The notes under the pieces were generated by a model that saw only the letters and a list, made by a program, of their open reading frames with translations, ran no database searches and was not told the DNA's origin. Shown here piece by piece: positions 39,060-49,886 of a stretch of DNA of 64,000 nt. Within the stretch, counting starts at the first letter, position 1. Each line of letters opens with the position of its first letter. Location of the stretch: positions 4,468,501-4,532,500 of the forward strand of contig NZ_CP104040.1 of NCBI RefSeq assembly GCF_025152745.1. Direction: 5' to 3'. Source of the stretch: Rhizobium sp. WSM4643 (GTDB taxonomy: Bacteria > Pseudomonadota > Alphaproteobacteria > Rhizobiales > Rhizobiaceae). The translations under genes and the position numbers were made by a program.

Positions 39060-39207
39060 GATATTACTGCTCCCATATACAAACGGTGGCCCCAATATCG
39101 CAATGCAGCAATTACGTCCACCGGTGGGGGCACATCTTGGCTATGAAAAGCCGAAGTGCAAGATAAAAATGCGAATATATAAGGCAGATTGACCAATCCG
39201 GAAGGCC

Positions 39208-39660
39208 TCAGCGCCCGATATCCGGCACTTTTGCCATCAGGATCGCAAGGGGTGAGGAAACGCCTGTGAGCAACCGCAATGCGGGAAGCGAAAAACCGGC
39301 GGCAAGGCTCACCATTTCGCCCTCGGGAGGCACCCGGTTTTCACCGGTAGCGCTGCCGGGAAGCACGGCATAATGCATGGCCGCCCTGGGAATATGGTCC
39401 TGACGAACAATGCCGGTGCCGCGAAGTTCGATCAGCCCGGCGATCGACGGCGGGCATGCGGCGATTACCGCGCCGGCCTCTCTTGAGAGAAGAACCTGGT
39501 CGTCGGCGACCAGCGCCGTGAAAAGACCGAGCCGGCGCGCCTCGGTCATGCAGGTGAAGGCCAGCATCGATTTTCCCCAGCCGGAGGGGCCGCTGAATAG
39601 CAGCCCCGTCTTGCCAACGACGATCGCCGTCGCATGGACGTTGAAAGCTGCCTCGGTCAT
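39208..39660 (-). CDS. hprK: HPr kinase/phosphorylase, short alphaproteobacterial form
   Basis: Phosphorylates and dephosphorylates the regulatory serine of HPr. It has 150 residues, only the catalytic domain: the roughly 130-residue N-terminal domain of Firmicute HprK is missing. Walker A GPSGWGKS is at 24-31, VADDQ near 51-55, and the family signature LIELRGTGIV near 76-85. Its start overlaps the chvG stop by four bases (ATGA), so the kinase is coupled to an envelope sensor. A 148-base gap to manX holds no gene. Confidence 0.93.
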   Translation of the reverse strand: MTEAAFNVHATAIVVGKTGLLFSGPSGWGKSMLAFTCMTEARRLGLFTALVADDQVLLSREAGAVIAACPPSIAGLIELRGTGIVRQDHIPRAAMHYAVLPGSATGENRVPPEGEMVSLAAGFSLPALRLLTGVSSPLAILMAKVPDIGR

Positions 39661-41492
39661 GCTGCGGCGCCGATTGGCAAAGAGAGGATGAAGCGCGCGC
39701 CGAGTATATGCCCGCTCTCGGCATCGGTGATGTTTTCGGCTCTCAGCGAACCGCCATGCGCTTCGGCGATCTGCCGGCTGATCGACAGGCCGAGCCCCGA
39801 ATTCTGGCCGAAGCCTTCCGCCTCCGGCCGGTCCGTATAAAAGCGCTCGAAGATACGGTCGATATTTTCCGCCTGGATGCCGGGACCGTTGTCCTCGATC
39901 GTGGTGACGCAGCGCGAACGTGTCCGCACCAGCCGCACGGTAATCTTGCCGCCTTGCTCGGGTACGAACGAGCGGGCATTCTCGATCAGGTTGGCGATGA
40001 TCTGGCCGATGCGCAGATCGTGGCCGTTGACGACAAAGCGCGTCTTGACGTTCGGTTTGCGTTCGACGGCATATTCGATCTGCACTTGCTTCTTGCTGCT
40101 CCTGACCTGGCGTGACACCTCGATGAGGTCGCGCAGCAGCACCTCCATGTCGATCGAGCCGGCATCGACGCGCGCGAGTTCGGCATCAAGGCGCGAAGCG
40201 TCGGAGATATCGCTGATCAGCCGGTCGAGGCGGCGGACGTCATGCTGGATGACGTCCATCAGCCGTTTCTTGGAATCGTCGGATTTGGCAAGCGGCAGCG
40301 TTTCGACGGCGCTGCGCAGCGAGGTCAGCGGATTCTTGAGTTCGTGGCTGACATCGGCCGCGAAACTCTCGATCGCATCGATGCGGTCGTAGAGCGCCGT
40401 CGTCATCTCGCGCAGTGCGATGGAAAGATTACCGATCTCATCCTGGCGGGCGGAGAAGTCGGGGATCTCTTCACGCACCTTGGCCCCACGCCGGACGCGG
40501 ATGGCAGCCGCCGAAAGGCGGCGCAGCGGATTGGCGATGGTCGATGAAAGCACCAGCGACAGCAGCACGTTGACGAGTGTTGCGACGCCGAAGACGCGCA
40601 TGATGGCAAGCCGCTCGGCATGAACGATATTGTCGATGTCGCCCGCCTGCGTCGACAGCAGCAGCACCCCGAGCACGGCGCGGAAACGCTGGATCGGCAC
40701 GGCGACGGAAACGATGAGTTCGCCTTTTTCGGTGGTGCGCACGACCGCACCGCGCACGCCGGTCAGCGCGTTCATCACTTCGGGATAGATCGAGCCATCA
40801 CCGCCCGGCGCTTCCTTGTAGAGCGGCAGATTGCCGGGCTGCAGCGCCTTGTTGAACAGAGTGGCGAACCACTCGCTCCAGGTCTGTTTCTCCTCTTCAA
40901 CCGGCGGCAGGTCGAAGCGCAGCACCTGGCCGCGCGAATAGAGATGGCGCGAATCGAGCAACAAATTGGCGTCGGCATCGAAGATGCGGGCGCGTGTACG
41001 CGTCGGAGAGATCAGCCGGCGCAGCACCGGCGCGACCTTTTCAGGATCGATCGGGAATTCGAGGTCCTCGTCGTTCGGCACCGGGGTGATGCTCTGGCCG
41101 GCCTGTAGCTCGAGCAGCTTCTGCGGATCGATGGTGATCGAGTTGGTATCGACCGACGCGGAGGCCGAAATGGCGCCGGCGATGATTTCGCCCTGCGTCA
41201 AAAGGCTTTCGGCGCGGGCGTCGATCAATCCCTCGCGAAACTGGTTGAGATAGAGGATGCCGCCGACGAGCACCACGAGCGCGACGAGATTGAAGAACAG
41301 GATGCGCCGCGTCAGGCTTGAAAAGACGGCATTGCCGAAGATCCGGCGGATCAGCGTGAAGGGATGCGACCAACGGCGGCCTCGGACGCGACGGGTGCTC
41401 ACGCCCTCCGCGTCGTCCAGATCCCTTTCCTGCACCAACTGTGCCAATGACAGGCCCTTTCGAAAGGTTGGGCCGGATAAACCGGCCGGCAA
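39657..41492 (-). CDS. chvG: ChvG/ExoS sensor histidine kinase
   Basis: Membrane sensor of acid and envelope stress that drives ChvI and controls exopolysaccharide and symbiosis genes in rhizobia. The frame gives 611 residues with a TTG start at 41492; later in-frame starts are possible. The first membrane segment is about 63-83, a periplasmic sensor domain follows to about 290, then a second membrane segment and a HAMP linker. The H-box VSHELKNPLTS has its histidine near 381, and the ATPase has DNGPGI and GLGLSIS. It is 31 bases after chvI. Confidence 0.94.
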   Translation of the reverse strand: MPAGLSGPTFRKGLSLAQLVQERDLDDAEGVSTRRVRGRRWSHPFTLIRRIFGNAVFSSLTRRILFFNLVALVVLVGGILYLNQFREGLIDARAESLLTQGEIIAGAISASASVDTNSITIDPQKLLELQAGQSITPVPNDEDLEFPIDPEKVAPVLRRLISPTRTRARIFDADANLLLDSRHLYSRGQVLRFDLPPVEEEKQTWSEWFATLFNKALQPGNLPLYKEAPGGDGSIYPEVMNALTGVRGAVVRTTEKGELIVSVAVPIQRFRAVLGVLLLSTQAGDIDNIVHAERLAIMRVFGVATLVNVLLSLVLSSTIANPLRRLSAAAIRVRRGAKVREEIPDFSARQDEIGNLSIALREMTTALYDRIDAIESFAADVSHELKNPLTSLRSAVETLPLAKSDDSKKRLMDVIQHDVRRLDRLISDISDASRLDAELARVDAGSIDMEVLLRDLIEVSRQVRSSKKQVQIEYAVERKPNVKTRFVVNGHDLRIGQIIANLIENARSFVPEQGGKITVRLVRTRSRCVTTIEDNGPGIQAENIDRIFERFYTDRPEAEGFGQNSGLGLSISRQIAEAHGGSLRAENITDAESGHILGARFILSLPIGAAA

Positions 41493-41523
41493 CCTTCAAT
41501 ATCTCCAGCTGTGCCGCTCGGGC

Positions 41524-42258
41524 TCAAGCTGCTTCGCGGAAGCGGTATCCCACTCCGTAGAGTGTTTCAATCATATCAAAGTCGGTGTCGACCATCTTGA
41601 ATTTCTTGCGCAGCCGCTTGATGTGGCTGTCGATGGTCCGGTCGTCGACATAGACCTGTTCGTCATAGGCTGCGTCCATCAGCGCGTCGCGGCTTTTGAC
41701 GACGCCGGGGCGCTGCGCCAGCGAATGCAGGATCAGGAATTCGGTCACCGTCAGCGTCACGGCCTCGCCTTTCCAGGTGCAGGTGTGGCGCTCCTGGTCC
41801 ATGACCAGCTGCCCGCGCTCCAGTGAGCGGGCCTGCTGGACCGCACCGGTCTTCGGCGCGCCGGTGGGGCTCGTGCCGGCGGCGGCAGCTTCGCGGCTGG
41901 ACGCGCGGCGCAGGACGGCGCGCACGCGCTCCACCAGCAGACGCTGCGAAAACGGTTTGGTGATGAAATCGTCGGCGCCCATCTTCAGGCCGAAGAGTTC
42001 ATCGATCTCCTCATCCTTGGAGGTGAGGAAGATGACGGGAATGTCCGACTTCTGCCGCAGGCGGCGCAGCAGTTCCATGCCGTCCATGCGCGGCATCTTG
42101 ATGTCGAAGATCGCCAGCTGCGGCGGTCGCGCCAGCAGGCCGTCGAGCGCCGAGGCACCGTCCGTATAGGTCTCGACCTTATATCCTTCAGCCTCCAGTG
42201 CGATCGACACCGAGGTAAGGATGTTGCGGTCGTCATCAACGAGCGCGATTGTCGCCAT
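41524..42258 (-). CDS. chvI: ChvI response regulator
   Basis: OmpR-family transcription factor paired with ChvG. It has 244 residues from the ATG at 42258, which has GGAGA ten bases upstream; an ATG six codons earlier is also open. Receiver domain with acidic pocket VDDDR and phospho-Asp52 in [11 protein letters not shown], then a low-complexity linker. The C-terminal winged helix ends with [16 protein letters not shown] and YGVGYRF. In relatives it is essential or nearly so for growth on rich media. Confidence 0.96.
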   Translation of the reverse strand: MATIALVDDDRNILTSVSIALEAEGYKVETYTDGASALDGLLARPPQLAIFDIKMPRMDGMELLRRLRQKSDIPVIFLTSKDEEIDELFGLKMGADDFITKPFSQRLLVERVRAVLRRASSREAAAAGTSPTGAPKTGAVQQARSLERGQLVMDQERHTCTWKGEAVTLTVTEFLILHSLAQRPGVVKSRDALMDAAYDEQVYVDDRTIDSHIKRLRKKFKMVDTDFDMIETLYGVGYRFREAA

Positions 42259-42420
42259 GGTGTTGGTCTCCGTCATCAGTGCGCATTCTCCCGGATTTGC
42301 TCTCCCCAGGCGGTCTCAGTGACCGGATGCGCTTATGGAGGATAAAGGTGGAACAAATTGTGGCAAAGATAAAGGGGAGGATTGTCGCAAAATACGCCGG
42401 CAATCTCAGGTGGCGCTTCC

Positions 42421-42483
42421 AAACGTTTAAACGCGACCCATTCAAACGATTTAAAATTGAGATGATAAATTTAAATCGATTAA
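42421..42483. promoter_or_regulatory. Cluster of palindromes between chvI and pckA, candidate PckR operators
   Basis: The 337-base gap holds no gene. Within it CGTTTAAACG (42424-42433) is a perfect palindrome overlapping AAACGTTT (42421-42428). CGATTTAAA (42447-42455) pairs with TTTAAATCG (42470-42478). TTAAATCGATTAA (42471-42483) is near-palindromic with a central CG. CG-centred palindromes suit LacI-family repressors, and pckA of Sinorhizobium is controlled by the LacI-type PckR. The pckR gene is not in the window, and the match is by form only. The surrounding AT-rich stretch should hold the pckA promoter. Confidence 0.5.
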
Positions 42484-42595
42484 TTATTTGATATCACTGC
42501 ATTTTCTCCAATTTTCGATCTTGTGTTTTAAAATTTCTGCCCGTATTTTCACGCTCAGTTTTAACGGCAACGAGCCTGAGCGAAGGGAACTAGCC

Positions 42596-44206
<1,611 letters not shown>

Positions 44207-44228
44207 GACGAAATTTCTGACTCACGTG

Positions 44229-44262
44229 AAACCCGGCATCGCAGGATTGCCGGGTTTTTCTT
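44229..44262 (+). terminator. Terminator after pckA
   Basis: AAACCCGGCA (44229-44238) pairs with TGCCGGGTTT (44248-44257), followed by a T-rich tail. A clear intrinsic terminator. Confidence 0.88.
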
Positions 44263-44312
44263 GATGACGGCCGATATTTTCAATTTGCCGCTGATGTGAG
44301 ATAGAACGCCGC

Positions 44313-44756
44313 ATGGCCAGCGACGCGCTCTATATCGATGACAGGATCACCATCGCGGGATGGGAGCTGACGGAACAGTTCGTTCTGGCGGGCGGCCCCG
44401 GCGGGCAGAATGTCAACAAGGTCTCAACCGCCGTCCAACTGTTCTTCAACATCGCGAATTCGCCGTCCCTCAATGATCGTGTCAAAACCAATGCGATCAA
44501 GCTCGCCGGCCGGCGTTTGTCGAAGGACGGCGTGTTGATGATCGAGGCGAGTCGGTTTCGCAGCCAGGACCGCAACCGCGAGGATGCGCGCGAGCGGCTG
44601 AAGGAACTGATCCTGGAGGCCGCCAAGCCACCGCCGCCGCCGCGCAAGAAGACCAAGCCGACCAAGGGTTCGGTCGAACGCCGCCTGAAGGAAAAATCCG
44701 GTCGCTCCGAAGTCAAGAAAATGCGCGGCCGACCCGGCGGCGGCAGTGGTGAATGA
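44313..44756 (+). CDS. arfB: ArfB-type ribosome-rescue peptidyl-tRNA hydrolase
   Basis: Frees stalled ribosomes on truncated mRNA by hydrolysing peptidyl-tRNA. It has 147 residues. The catalytic GGQ is at 30-32 within AGGPGGQNVNK. The basic C-terminal tail (KKTKPTKGSVERRLKEKSGR, about 113-132) is the part that threads into the empty mRNA channel in ArfB. It lacks the codon-recognition domains of release factors. Only one base separates its stop from the alkB start. Confidence 0.93.
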   Translation: MASDALYIDDRITIAGWELTEQFVLAGGPGGQNVNKVSTAVQLFFNIANSPSLNDRVKTNAIKLAGRRLSKDGVLMIEASRFRSQDRNREDARERLKELILEAAKPPPPPRKKTKPTKGSVERRLKEKSGRSEVKKMRGRPGGGSGE

Positions 44757-44757
44757 C

Positions 44758-45369
44758 ATGGCCGAGCTCTTGACCGGCATTCGCCATCTCCCCGGTTATC
44801 TCGACCGCGCGCGTCAGGAGGCATTGGTCGAGATTATCCGCACTGTCGTCGCCGAAGCGCCGCTTTATGTGCCCGCCATGCCCGGCACCGGCAAGCCGAT
44901 GTCCGTGCGCATGACCAATTGCGGGCCGCTCGGCTGGGTGACGGACAAAGAACGCGGCTATCGCTACCAGTCGACGCATCCGGCAACCGGCAGGCCCTGG
45001 CCTGATATGCCACAGCAATTGCTCGATATCTGGAATGACGTTTCGGGTTACGACAAGCCGCCGGAGGCCTGCCTCGTCAATTTCTACTCCGACGAAGCGC
45101 GCATGGGCCTGCATCAGGACAAGGACGAACCGGATCTCAAGGCCCCGGTGATCTCGATCTCGCTCGGCAATAGCTGCCTCTTTCGCATCGGCGGCCTCAG
45201 CCGCAATGATCGCACGCTATCTTTCAAGCTTTCGAGCGGTGATCTGGTCGTACTGGGCGGCCAGGGGAGGTTGTGTTTCCATGGCGTCGACCGCATCCAC
45301 CCGGCGACTTCGACGCTCTTGAAGAATGGCGGCCGCATCAATCTGACGCTCCGCCGCGTCAATTGCTAA
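44758..45369 (+). CDS. alkB: AlkB-type DNA/RNA demethylase
   Basis: Fe(II)/2-oxoglutarate dioxygenase that reverses N1-methyladenine and N3-methylcytosine damage. It has 203 residues from the ATG at 44758; a GTG at 44746 is open. Iron ligands are His119 and Asp121 (HQD) and His181 (IHPAT). The 2-oxoglutarate arginines are in RINLTLRR near 193-200. NFYSDEARMGLHQDKDE is the classic signature. It converges on coaA with a 13-base gap. No Ada-type regulator is adjacent. Confidence 0.94.
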   Translation: MAELLTGIRHLPGYLDRARQEALVEIIRTVVAEAPLYVPAMPGTGKPMSVRMTNCGPLGWVTDKERGYRYQSTHPATGRPWPDMPQQLLDIWNDVSGYDKPPEACLVNFYSDEARMGLHQDKDEPDLKAPVISISLGNSCLFRIGGLSRNDRTLSFKLSSGDLVVLGGQGRLCFHGVDRIHPATSTLLKNGGRINLTLRRVNC

Positions 45370-45382
45370 AACACAATCGCTG

Positions 45383-46378
45383 CTACAGTTTTCGCAGCGC
45401 GACCTGTTCGATCAGGTGATCCTTGCCCTTTTTCAGGATGAGATCGGCGCGTGGACGCGTCGGCAGAATGTTCTGCCGCAGGTTCTTCAGGTTGATGTTG
45501 GCCCAAAGATCCTCGGCGATTTCGAGCGCTTCCGCATCCGATATCGAGGCATAGCGATGGAAATAGGAATTCGGATCGCGGAAGGCGGTCTCGCGCAGCC
45601 GCATGAAGCGCGTGACATACCAGTTGTGGATCTCGTCTTCGGCGGCATCGATATAGATCGAAAAGTCGAAGAAGTCGGAGACCATCGGCACGATCTTGCC
45701 GCCGGCCGGCAGGTCGCGCGATTGCAGCACGTTGATGCCCTCGAAGATCAGGATGTCGGGCCGGTCGACGATCTTGTATTCGTCCGGCAGCACGTCGTAG
45801 ACGAGGTGCGAATAGCTGGGCGCCTTCACATCCGGCCGCCCGGCCTTGATCGCCGAGAGAAAGCGCAGGATTGCACCCGTGTCGTAGCTTTCCGGAAAAC
45901 CCTTGCGCTGCATCAGCTTTTCCCGCTGCAGCACGGCGTTCGGATGCAGGAAGCCGTCGGTGGTGACGAGATCGACCTTCGGACTGGAAGGCCAGCGCCC
46001 CAGCAACTCCTTGAGGATACGGGCGGTGGTCGATTTTCCCACAGCGACCGAGCCGGCGATGCCGATGACAAAGGGCGTCTTCGTCACATCAGACAGGCTG
46101 AGGAAGCGGTTGCGCTGTTCGAACAGCATCTGCGAGGATTCGACATGTGCCGAGAGCAGCCGAGACAGCGACAGATAGATGCGCCGGACCTCATCGAGAT
46201 CAATCGGGTCGCCCATCGAACGCAGCCGTTTGACCTCGTCGCTCGTCAGCGTCAACGGCGTGTCGGCGCGGAATTTCGCCCATTGTTCGGAAGAGAAGAA
46301 GTGGTAGGGCGAATAGGATTCCGACTGGAAATGATCCAACGTTTCCGGCACCCCGATAATCTCAGTCGCGATACTCAT
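45383..46378 (-). CDS. coaA: Pantothenate kinase, type I
   Basis: First, regulated step of CoA synthesis. It has 331 residues. P-loop GSVAVGKS is at 109-116 and the TTDGFLHPN segment follows near 139. The dimerisation and CoA-feedback regions of type I kinases are present. It is coupled to hisE by an ATGA overlap (46375-46378), so CoA synthesis is tied to the end of the histidine gene set. Confidence 0.96.
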   Translation of the reverse strand: MSIATEIIGVPETLDHFQSESYSPYHFFSSEQWAKFRADTPLTLTSDEVKRLRSMGDPIDLDEVRRIYLSLSRLLSAHVESSQMLFEQRNRFLSLSDVTKTPFVIGIAGSVAVGKSTTARILKELLGRWPSSPKVDLVTTDGFLHPNAVLQREKLMQRKGFPESYDTGAILRFLSAIKAGRPDVKAPSYSHLVYDVLPDEYKIVDRPDILIFEGINVLQSRDLPAGGKIVPMVSDFFDFSIYIDAAEDEIHNWYVTRFMRLRETAFRDPNSYFHRYASISDAEALEIAEDLWANINLKNLRQNILPTRPRADLILKKGKDHLIEQVALRKL

Positions 46379-46698
46379 GAAGTCTGCCGGCTGGCCTTTT
46401 CCTTGAGGCCGGACTGCGCGGTTCTGCGCTCGAGTTCGGCCATGACATTCTCTAGCGGTATTTCAGCAATCTTCAATACGACCAATAGGTGATAGAGCAC
46501 ATCGGCGGCCTCGTAGGTCAGATTGTCGCGGTCGCCGGTTACCGCCGCCATCACGGCTTCGATCGCCTCTTCGCCGAGTTTCTTTGCCGCTTTCGGCTGA
46601 CCGGCGGCCACAAGCTTGGCTGTCCAGGATTGCTCCGGCGAGGCTTTCGATCGCTCTTCGACGATGCTTTCGAGATCGGAAAGGGAAAATCCGCTCAT
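46375..46698 (-). CDS. hisE: Phosphoribosyl-ATP pyrophosphatase
   Basis: Second histidine-pathway step, PR-ATP to PR-AMP. It has 107 residues from the ATG at 46698 ([13 protein letters not shown]). The MazG-like acidic motif [13 protein letters not shown] and the [11 protein letters not shown] segment are present. The open frame to 46743 adds non-conserved residues. HisI is not fused here, unlike in enterobacteria, and not seen in the window. Confidence 0.95.
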   Translation of the reverse strand: MSGFSLSDLESIVEERSKASPEQSWTAKLVAAGQPKAAKKLGEEAIEAVMAAVTGDRDNLTYEAADVLYHLLVVLKIAEIPLENVMAELERRTAQSGLKEKASRQTS

Positions 46699-46715
46699 AT
46701 GTCCGCTTTCAAGGT

Positions 46716-47504
46716 TCAGTCGAGACGCATGTCGATGCCGCACTTCGACATATAGTGCTTCGCCTCGCTGACGGAATAGGTGCCGAAGTGGAAGATCGAC
46801 GCGGCGAGGACGGCATTGGCATGGCCCTCCTTCACCCCGGCAACGAGATCGTCGAGATCGCCGACGCCGCCGGAGGCGATCACCGGCACACGCACCGCAT
46901 CGGCGATCGCTCGCGTCAGTTCCAGATCGTAACCGACCTTGGTGCCGTCACGGTCCATCGAGGTGACCAAGAGCTCGCCGGCGCCGCGCGCCACCATCTT
47001 TTGGGCGAATTCGATGGCATCGATGCCGGTCGCGTTACGGCCGCCATGGGTATAGATTTCCCAGGCGCTGAGATTGTCGCCGCCGACCGCCTGGGTGCGC
47101 CTGCGCTTTGCATCGATCGACACGACGATGCACTGGTCGCCGAACTTGTCGGCCGCCTCGGCAACGAAGTCGGGATTGCTGACGGCTGCCGAATTGATCG
47201 AGACCTTGTCGGCGCCGCACAGCAGCAGTCTGCGGATATCGGCGATGGTACGCACCCCGCCGCCGACCGTCAGCGGCATGAAGCATTGGTCGGCCGTGCG
47301 CGACACGACATCGAAGATCGTCTCGCGATTGTCCGAGGAAGCGGTGATGTCGAGGAAGCAGAGTTCGTCGGCGCCTGCCGCATCATAGGCCTTCGCGGCT
47401 TCGACGGGATCGCCGGCATCGACGAGATTGAGGAAGTTGACGCCCTTAACGACACGGCCGTCCTTGACGTCGAGGCAGGGAATGACACGGGCCTTGAGGG
47501 TCAT
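46716..47504 (-). CDS. hisF: Imidazole glycerol phosphate synthase cyclase subunit
   Basis: Uses ammonia from HisH to convert PRFAR to imidazole glycerol phosphate and AICAR. It has 262 residues of beta/alpha barrel. The catalytic Asp12 is in [12 protein letters not shown], and the second aspartate lies in TSMDRDGTK. It begins at the base next to the hisA stop. Its glutaminase partner hisH is about 1.7 kb upstream, separated by hisA and two unknown genes. Confidence 0.97.
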   Translation of the reverse strand: MTLKARVIPCLDVKDGRVVKGVNFLNLVDAGDPVEAAKAYDAAGADELCFLDITASSDNRETIFDVVSRTADQCFMPLTVGGGVRTIADIRRLLLCGADKVSINSAAVSNPDFVAEAADKFGDQCIVVSIDAKRRRTQAVGGDNLSAWEIYTHGGRNATGIDAIEFAQKMVARGAGELLVTSMDRDGTKVGYDLELTRAIADAVRVPVIASGGVGDLDDLVAGVKEGHANAVLAASIFHFGTYSVSEAKHYMSKCGIDMRLD

Positions 47505-48251
47505 TTACGCGGTCTCCTTGGTCCGGGCCGCCTTGATCAGCGCCAGCGCTTCCTCGGGATCGATACGGCCGTCGTAAAGCGCACGGCCTGAAATCGCCCC
47601 TTCCAATTTCCTCGCATCGGGCTGCAGCATGCGTCTAACATCGTCGAGAGAGGCAAGACCACCCGAGGCGATGACGGGAATGGAGACGGCGTGGGCAAGT
47701 TCCAACGTCGAGGTCCAATTGATCCCGGCAAGAATGCCGTCACGGTCGATATCGGTGTAGATGATCGCGGCGACGCCGGCGCCCTCGAATTTCCTGGCGA
47801 GTTCGATGATCCCGAGTTCGGAGGCTTCCGCCCAACCCTCGACGGCCACCTTGCCGCCCTTGGCATCGATACCGACGGCGACATGACCGGGAAATTTCCG
47901 GCAGGCCTCGATGACCAGCGCCGGATTTCTGACCGCGACGGTGCCGAGAATGACGCGCCGCAGCCCGCGCGACAGCCAGGCCTCGATATGATCGAGCGTG
48001 CGAATGCCGCCGCCGAGCTGCACTGGATTGTCAGTTGCCTTCAAGATCGCTTCGACGGCATCGCCATTGGCCGAATGTCCCGCGAAGGCGCCGTCGAGAT
48101 CGACCACATGCAGCCATTCGAAACCCTGGTCTTCGAAGGATCTCGCCTGGGCGGCCGGATCGGTGTTGTAGACCGTCGCCTGCTGCATGTCGCCGAGCTT
48201 CAGGCGGACGCATTGGCCGCCTTTAAGATCGATCGCGGGAAAAAGGATCAT
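47505..48251 (-). CDS. hisA: ProFAR isomerase
   Basis: Isomerises ProFAR to PRFAR, before the HisF/HisH step. It has 248 residues. The catalytic Asp8 is in [12 protein letters not shown] and the second in [10 protein letters not shown]. The barrel repeats of the HisA/HisF fold, such as QLGGGIRT, are present. It follows an unknown membrane protein after six bases. Confidence 0.97.
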   Translation of the reverse strand: MILFPAIDLKGGQCVRLKLGDMQQATVYNTDPAAQARSFEDQGFEWLHVVDLDGAFAGHSANGDAVEAILKATDNPVQLGGGIRTLDHIEAWLSRGLRRVILGTVAVRNPALVIEACRKFPGHVAVGIDAKGGKVAVEGWAEASELGIIELARKFEGAGVAAIIYTDIDRDGILAGINWTSTLELAHAVSIPVIASGGLASLDDVRRMLQPDARKLEGAISGRALYDGRIDPEEALALIKAARTKETA

Positions 48252-48257
48252 GTCGTC

Positions 48258-48815
48258 TTACGTCCGTAGAGTGGTCGGTACCATCAGCGCATTCCACGCA
48301 TCTACGATATCCGAGCGGAAAAAGACAGCGGCAATGGCAGCCGCGCCGAAAAGCAGAAGCAGGAGCAGGGTGACGGCAAAGCCGGCACGAACCTGACGCC
48401 AGAAGCCCAGGCGCCTCTTCATTGCTTTCTCGATGTTTCGCACCTGGCGCAACGCATCGCTGTTGACGGCGGACAGCCGGATCTGCGGCTCCATCGCCTC
48501 GACATAGGTTTCGGCATAACTCGAAAGGATCTGCGAGGCGCGGTCGCGCAACGTATTGCGCAGGTCGGTCGAGAGATAATTGCTGTTGACGGCGGCAAGT
48601 TCGGCATCATCGGGTGAACGGCCGGCATTTCGCTTGCGGTGGCTGAGAACGAAATCGCGCTTTTGCCGCTCGTAGAGTGCATAGGCGAGCAGGCCGATCA
48701 GATCGTCCTCACCTTCGATATAAAATTCCAGCACGGCCTCGGCGATGTCGCCGGCGCTGACCCCGTTTTGCCGCCGGCTCGAACCGTCGTTTGCGGGGAA
48801 AGAATCATGGATCAT
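48258..48815 (-). CDS. Unknown membrane protein in the his cluster
   Basis: A 185-residue protein that I do not recognise. A soluble N-terminal two-thirds has charged helices (ALYERQKRDFVLSHRKRN near 46-63). A hydrophobic segment (about 145-167, FAVTLLLLLLFGAAAIAAVFF) sits near the C-terminus, so it is probably a tail-proximal inner-membrane anchor. Coding is supported by its fit in the operon: six bases before hisA and a four-base overlap with the small gene upstream. Confidence 0.7.
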   Translation of the reverse strand: MIHDSFPANDGSSRRQNGVSAGDIAEAVLEFYIEGEDDLIGLLAYALYERQKRDFVLSHRKRNAGRSPDDAELAAVNSNYLSTDLRNTLRDRASQILSSYAETYVEAMEPQIRLSAVNSDALRQVRNIEKAMKRRLGFWRQVRAGFAVTLLLLLLFGAAAIAAVFFRSDIVDAWNALMVPTTLRT

Positions 48816-48994
48816 CGGTCCAGCCTTTCTTTCAGCGTCTTGGCTGCGTTGGAAAGCGCTTTCCGATGAATGGCTTCGTCGACACGGCGGATGATCGTGC
48901 CACCGGGAAGCTTGATATCGGAAAAGGGAGGCAAGCCTTCCCTGGCGGGCCGCAATGTGTAGAACACCTTGCCTGATTTCCGTGACGCCGGCAT
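48812..48994 (-). CDS. Small unknown protein, 60 residues
   Basis: A 60-residue basic protein beginning MPASRKSGKVFYTLR. AGGAG lies eight bases before the ATG at 48994, better placed than the GTG three codons earlier. It shares ATGA with the next gene, a typical coupling. There is no membrane segment or known motif; DIKLPGGTIIRRVDEAIHRK suggests a small folded or binding protein. Function unknown. Confidence 0.65.
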   Translation of the reverse strand: MPASRKSGKVFYTLRPAREGLPPFSDIKLPGGTIIRRVDEAIHRKALSNAAKTLKERLDR

Positions 48995-49027
48995 CGAGCG
49001 CACTCCTGTTCCGTCATTTCCTTACTC

Positions 49028-49075
49028 GAACAGGATGATTTTAGGCCGGTTCGGCCTTAAATTTGAATCCTGTTC
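49028..49075. repeat. Hairpin repeat with GAACAGGAT arms
   Basis: GAACAGGAT (49028-49036) pairs with ATCCTGTTC (49067-49075) around an inner GGCC-type stem. First of three palindromes in the 239-base gap upstream of the small unknown gene. Such elements recur in rhizobial genomes; copy number here is not known. Confidence 0.65.
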
Positions 49076-49089
49076 TACATTATATAGTC

Positions 49090-49139
49090 AGAGCATGATG
49101 TCGTCCGAAAACCGCGCACACTTTTCGGCATCATGCTCT
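49090..49139. repeat. Hairpin repeat with AGAGCATGATG arms
   Basis: AGAGCATGATG (49090-49100) pairs with CATCATGCTCT (49129-49139), with inner CCGAAAA (49105-49111) and TTTTCGG (49122-49128). The four nested arms make a long stable stem. It is distinct in sequence from its neighbours. Confidence 0.7.
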
Positions 49140-49178
49140 AGGAAAATAAGGCGGCTGTATTAAAAGCCAGCCCTTGAA

Positions 49179-49222
49179 GCAATTCCTGCAAAACTGCGCA
49201 GCGGTTTTGCGTCCTGAATTGC
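49179..49222. repeat. Hairpin repeat, copy 2 of the GCAAAA/TTTTGC family
   Basis: GCAATTC (49179-49185) pairs with GAATTGC (49216-49222) around the GCAAAA/TTTTGC core at 49188-49210. The core matches the element at 22167-22189 in 20 of 23 positions; the outer arms differ between copies, which is the sign of a mobile or homogenised core. Confidence 0.7.
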
Positions 49223-49233
49223 CTGAGCAGGCT

Positions 49234-49884
49234 CTACGGGTTCCAGCGCAGGAAATTGGCGATTAGCGCCAGGCCGAGCTTCTGGCTCTTTTCCGGGTGA
49301 AACTGTGCTCCGACCATGTTGGCGCGTCCGACGAAAGCTGTCATCGGACCGCCATAATCGGCCGTCGCAATAACATCCTCGGCGTTTTCAGCGGCAAGAT
49401 GGTAGGAATGCACGAAATAGGCGTGCAGCCCTTCCGACCCCGTCGGAATACCATCGAAAAGCGGATGTTCGCGCTTGAGGTCGAGCGTGTTCCAGCCGAT
49501 CTGCGGGATCTTCAGCGCCGGATCATCAGGCGTCATCTCGACGACGTCACCGGGGATCCAGTTAAAGCCGTGCGTCACGGTCTTCTCGAGGCCGCGCGAG
49601 GACATGAGCTGCATGCCGACGCAAATGCCGAGGAACGGCCGTGCCTTCTTCTCGACAGCCTCGATCAGCACCTCGGCCATCCCAGGCACGGCATCGAGGC
49701 CGCGCCGGCAATCGGCATAGGCACCGACACCGGGAAGCACGATACGATCGGCCGCGGCAACATCCTCCGCCCTGTCGGTGAGATCGATATTGGCATCGAT
49801 GCCAGCTTCGCGGGCGGCACGCTCGAAAGCCTTGGTCGCCGAGCGCAGGTTACCGGAGCCATAGTCGATAATCGCGACGCGCAT
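49234..49884 (-). CDS. hisH: Imidazole glycerol phosphate synthase glutaminase subunit
   Basis: Class I glutamine amidotransferase that supplies ammonia to HisF. It has 216 residues. The nucleophile Cys88 is in [10 protein letters not shown], and the His-Glu of the triad is in QFHPEKSQ near 196-200. [10 protein letters not shown] at the N-terminus is typical. It is followed upstream, after two bases, by DUF2628, while the downstream his genes are separated by the repeat block. Confidence 0.97.
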   Translation of the reverse strand: MRVAIIDYGSGNLRSATKAFERAAREAGIDANIDLTDRAEDVAAADRIVLPGVGAYADCRRGLDAVPGMAEVLIEAVEKKARPFLGICVGMQLMSSRGLEKTVTHGFNWIPGDVVEMTPDDPALKIPQIGWNTLDLKREHPLFDGIPTGSEGLHAYFVHSYHLAAENAEDVIATADYGGPMTAFVGRANMVGAQFHPEKSQKLGLALIANFLRWNP

Positions 49885-49886
49885 CG

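Noticed and set aside
45378..45399. Terminator between alkB and coaA
   Set aside because: CGCTGC/GCAGCG can pair, but it overlaps the end of coaA and lacks a T-run.
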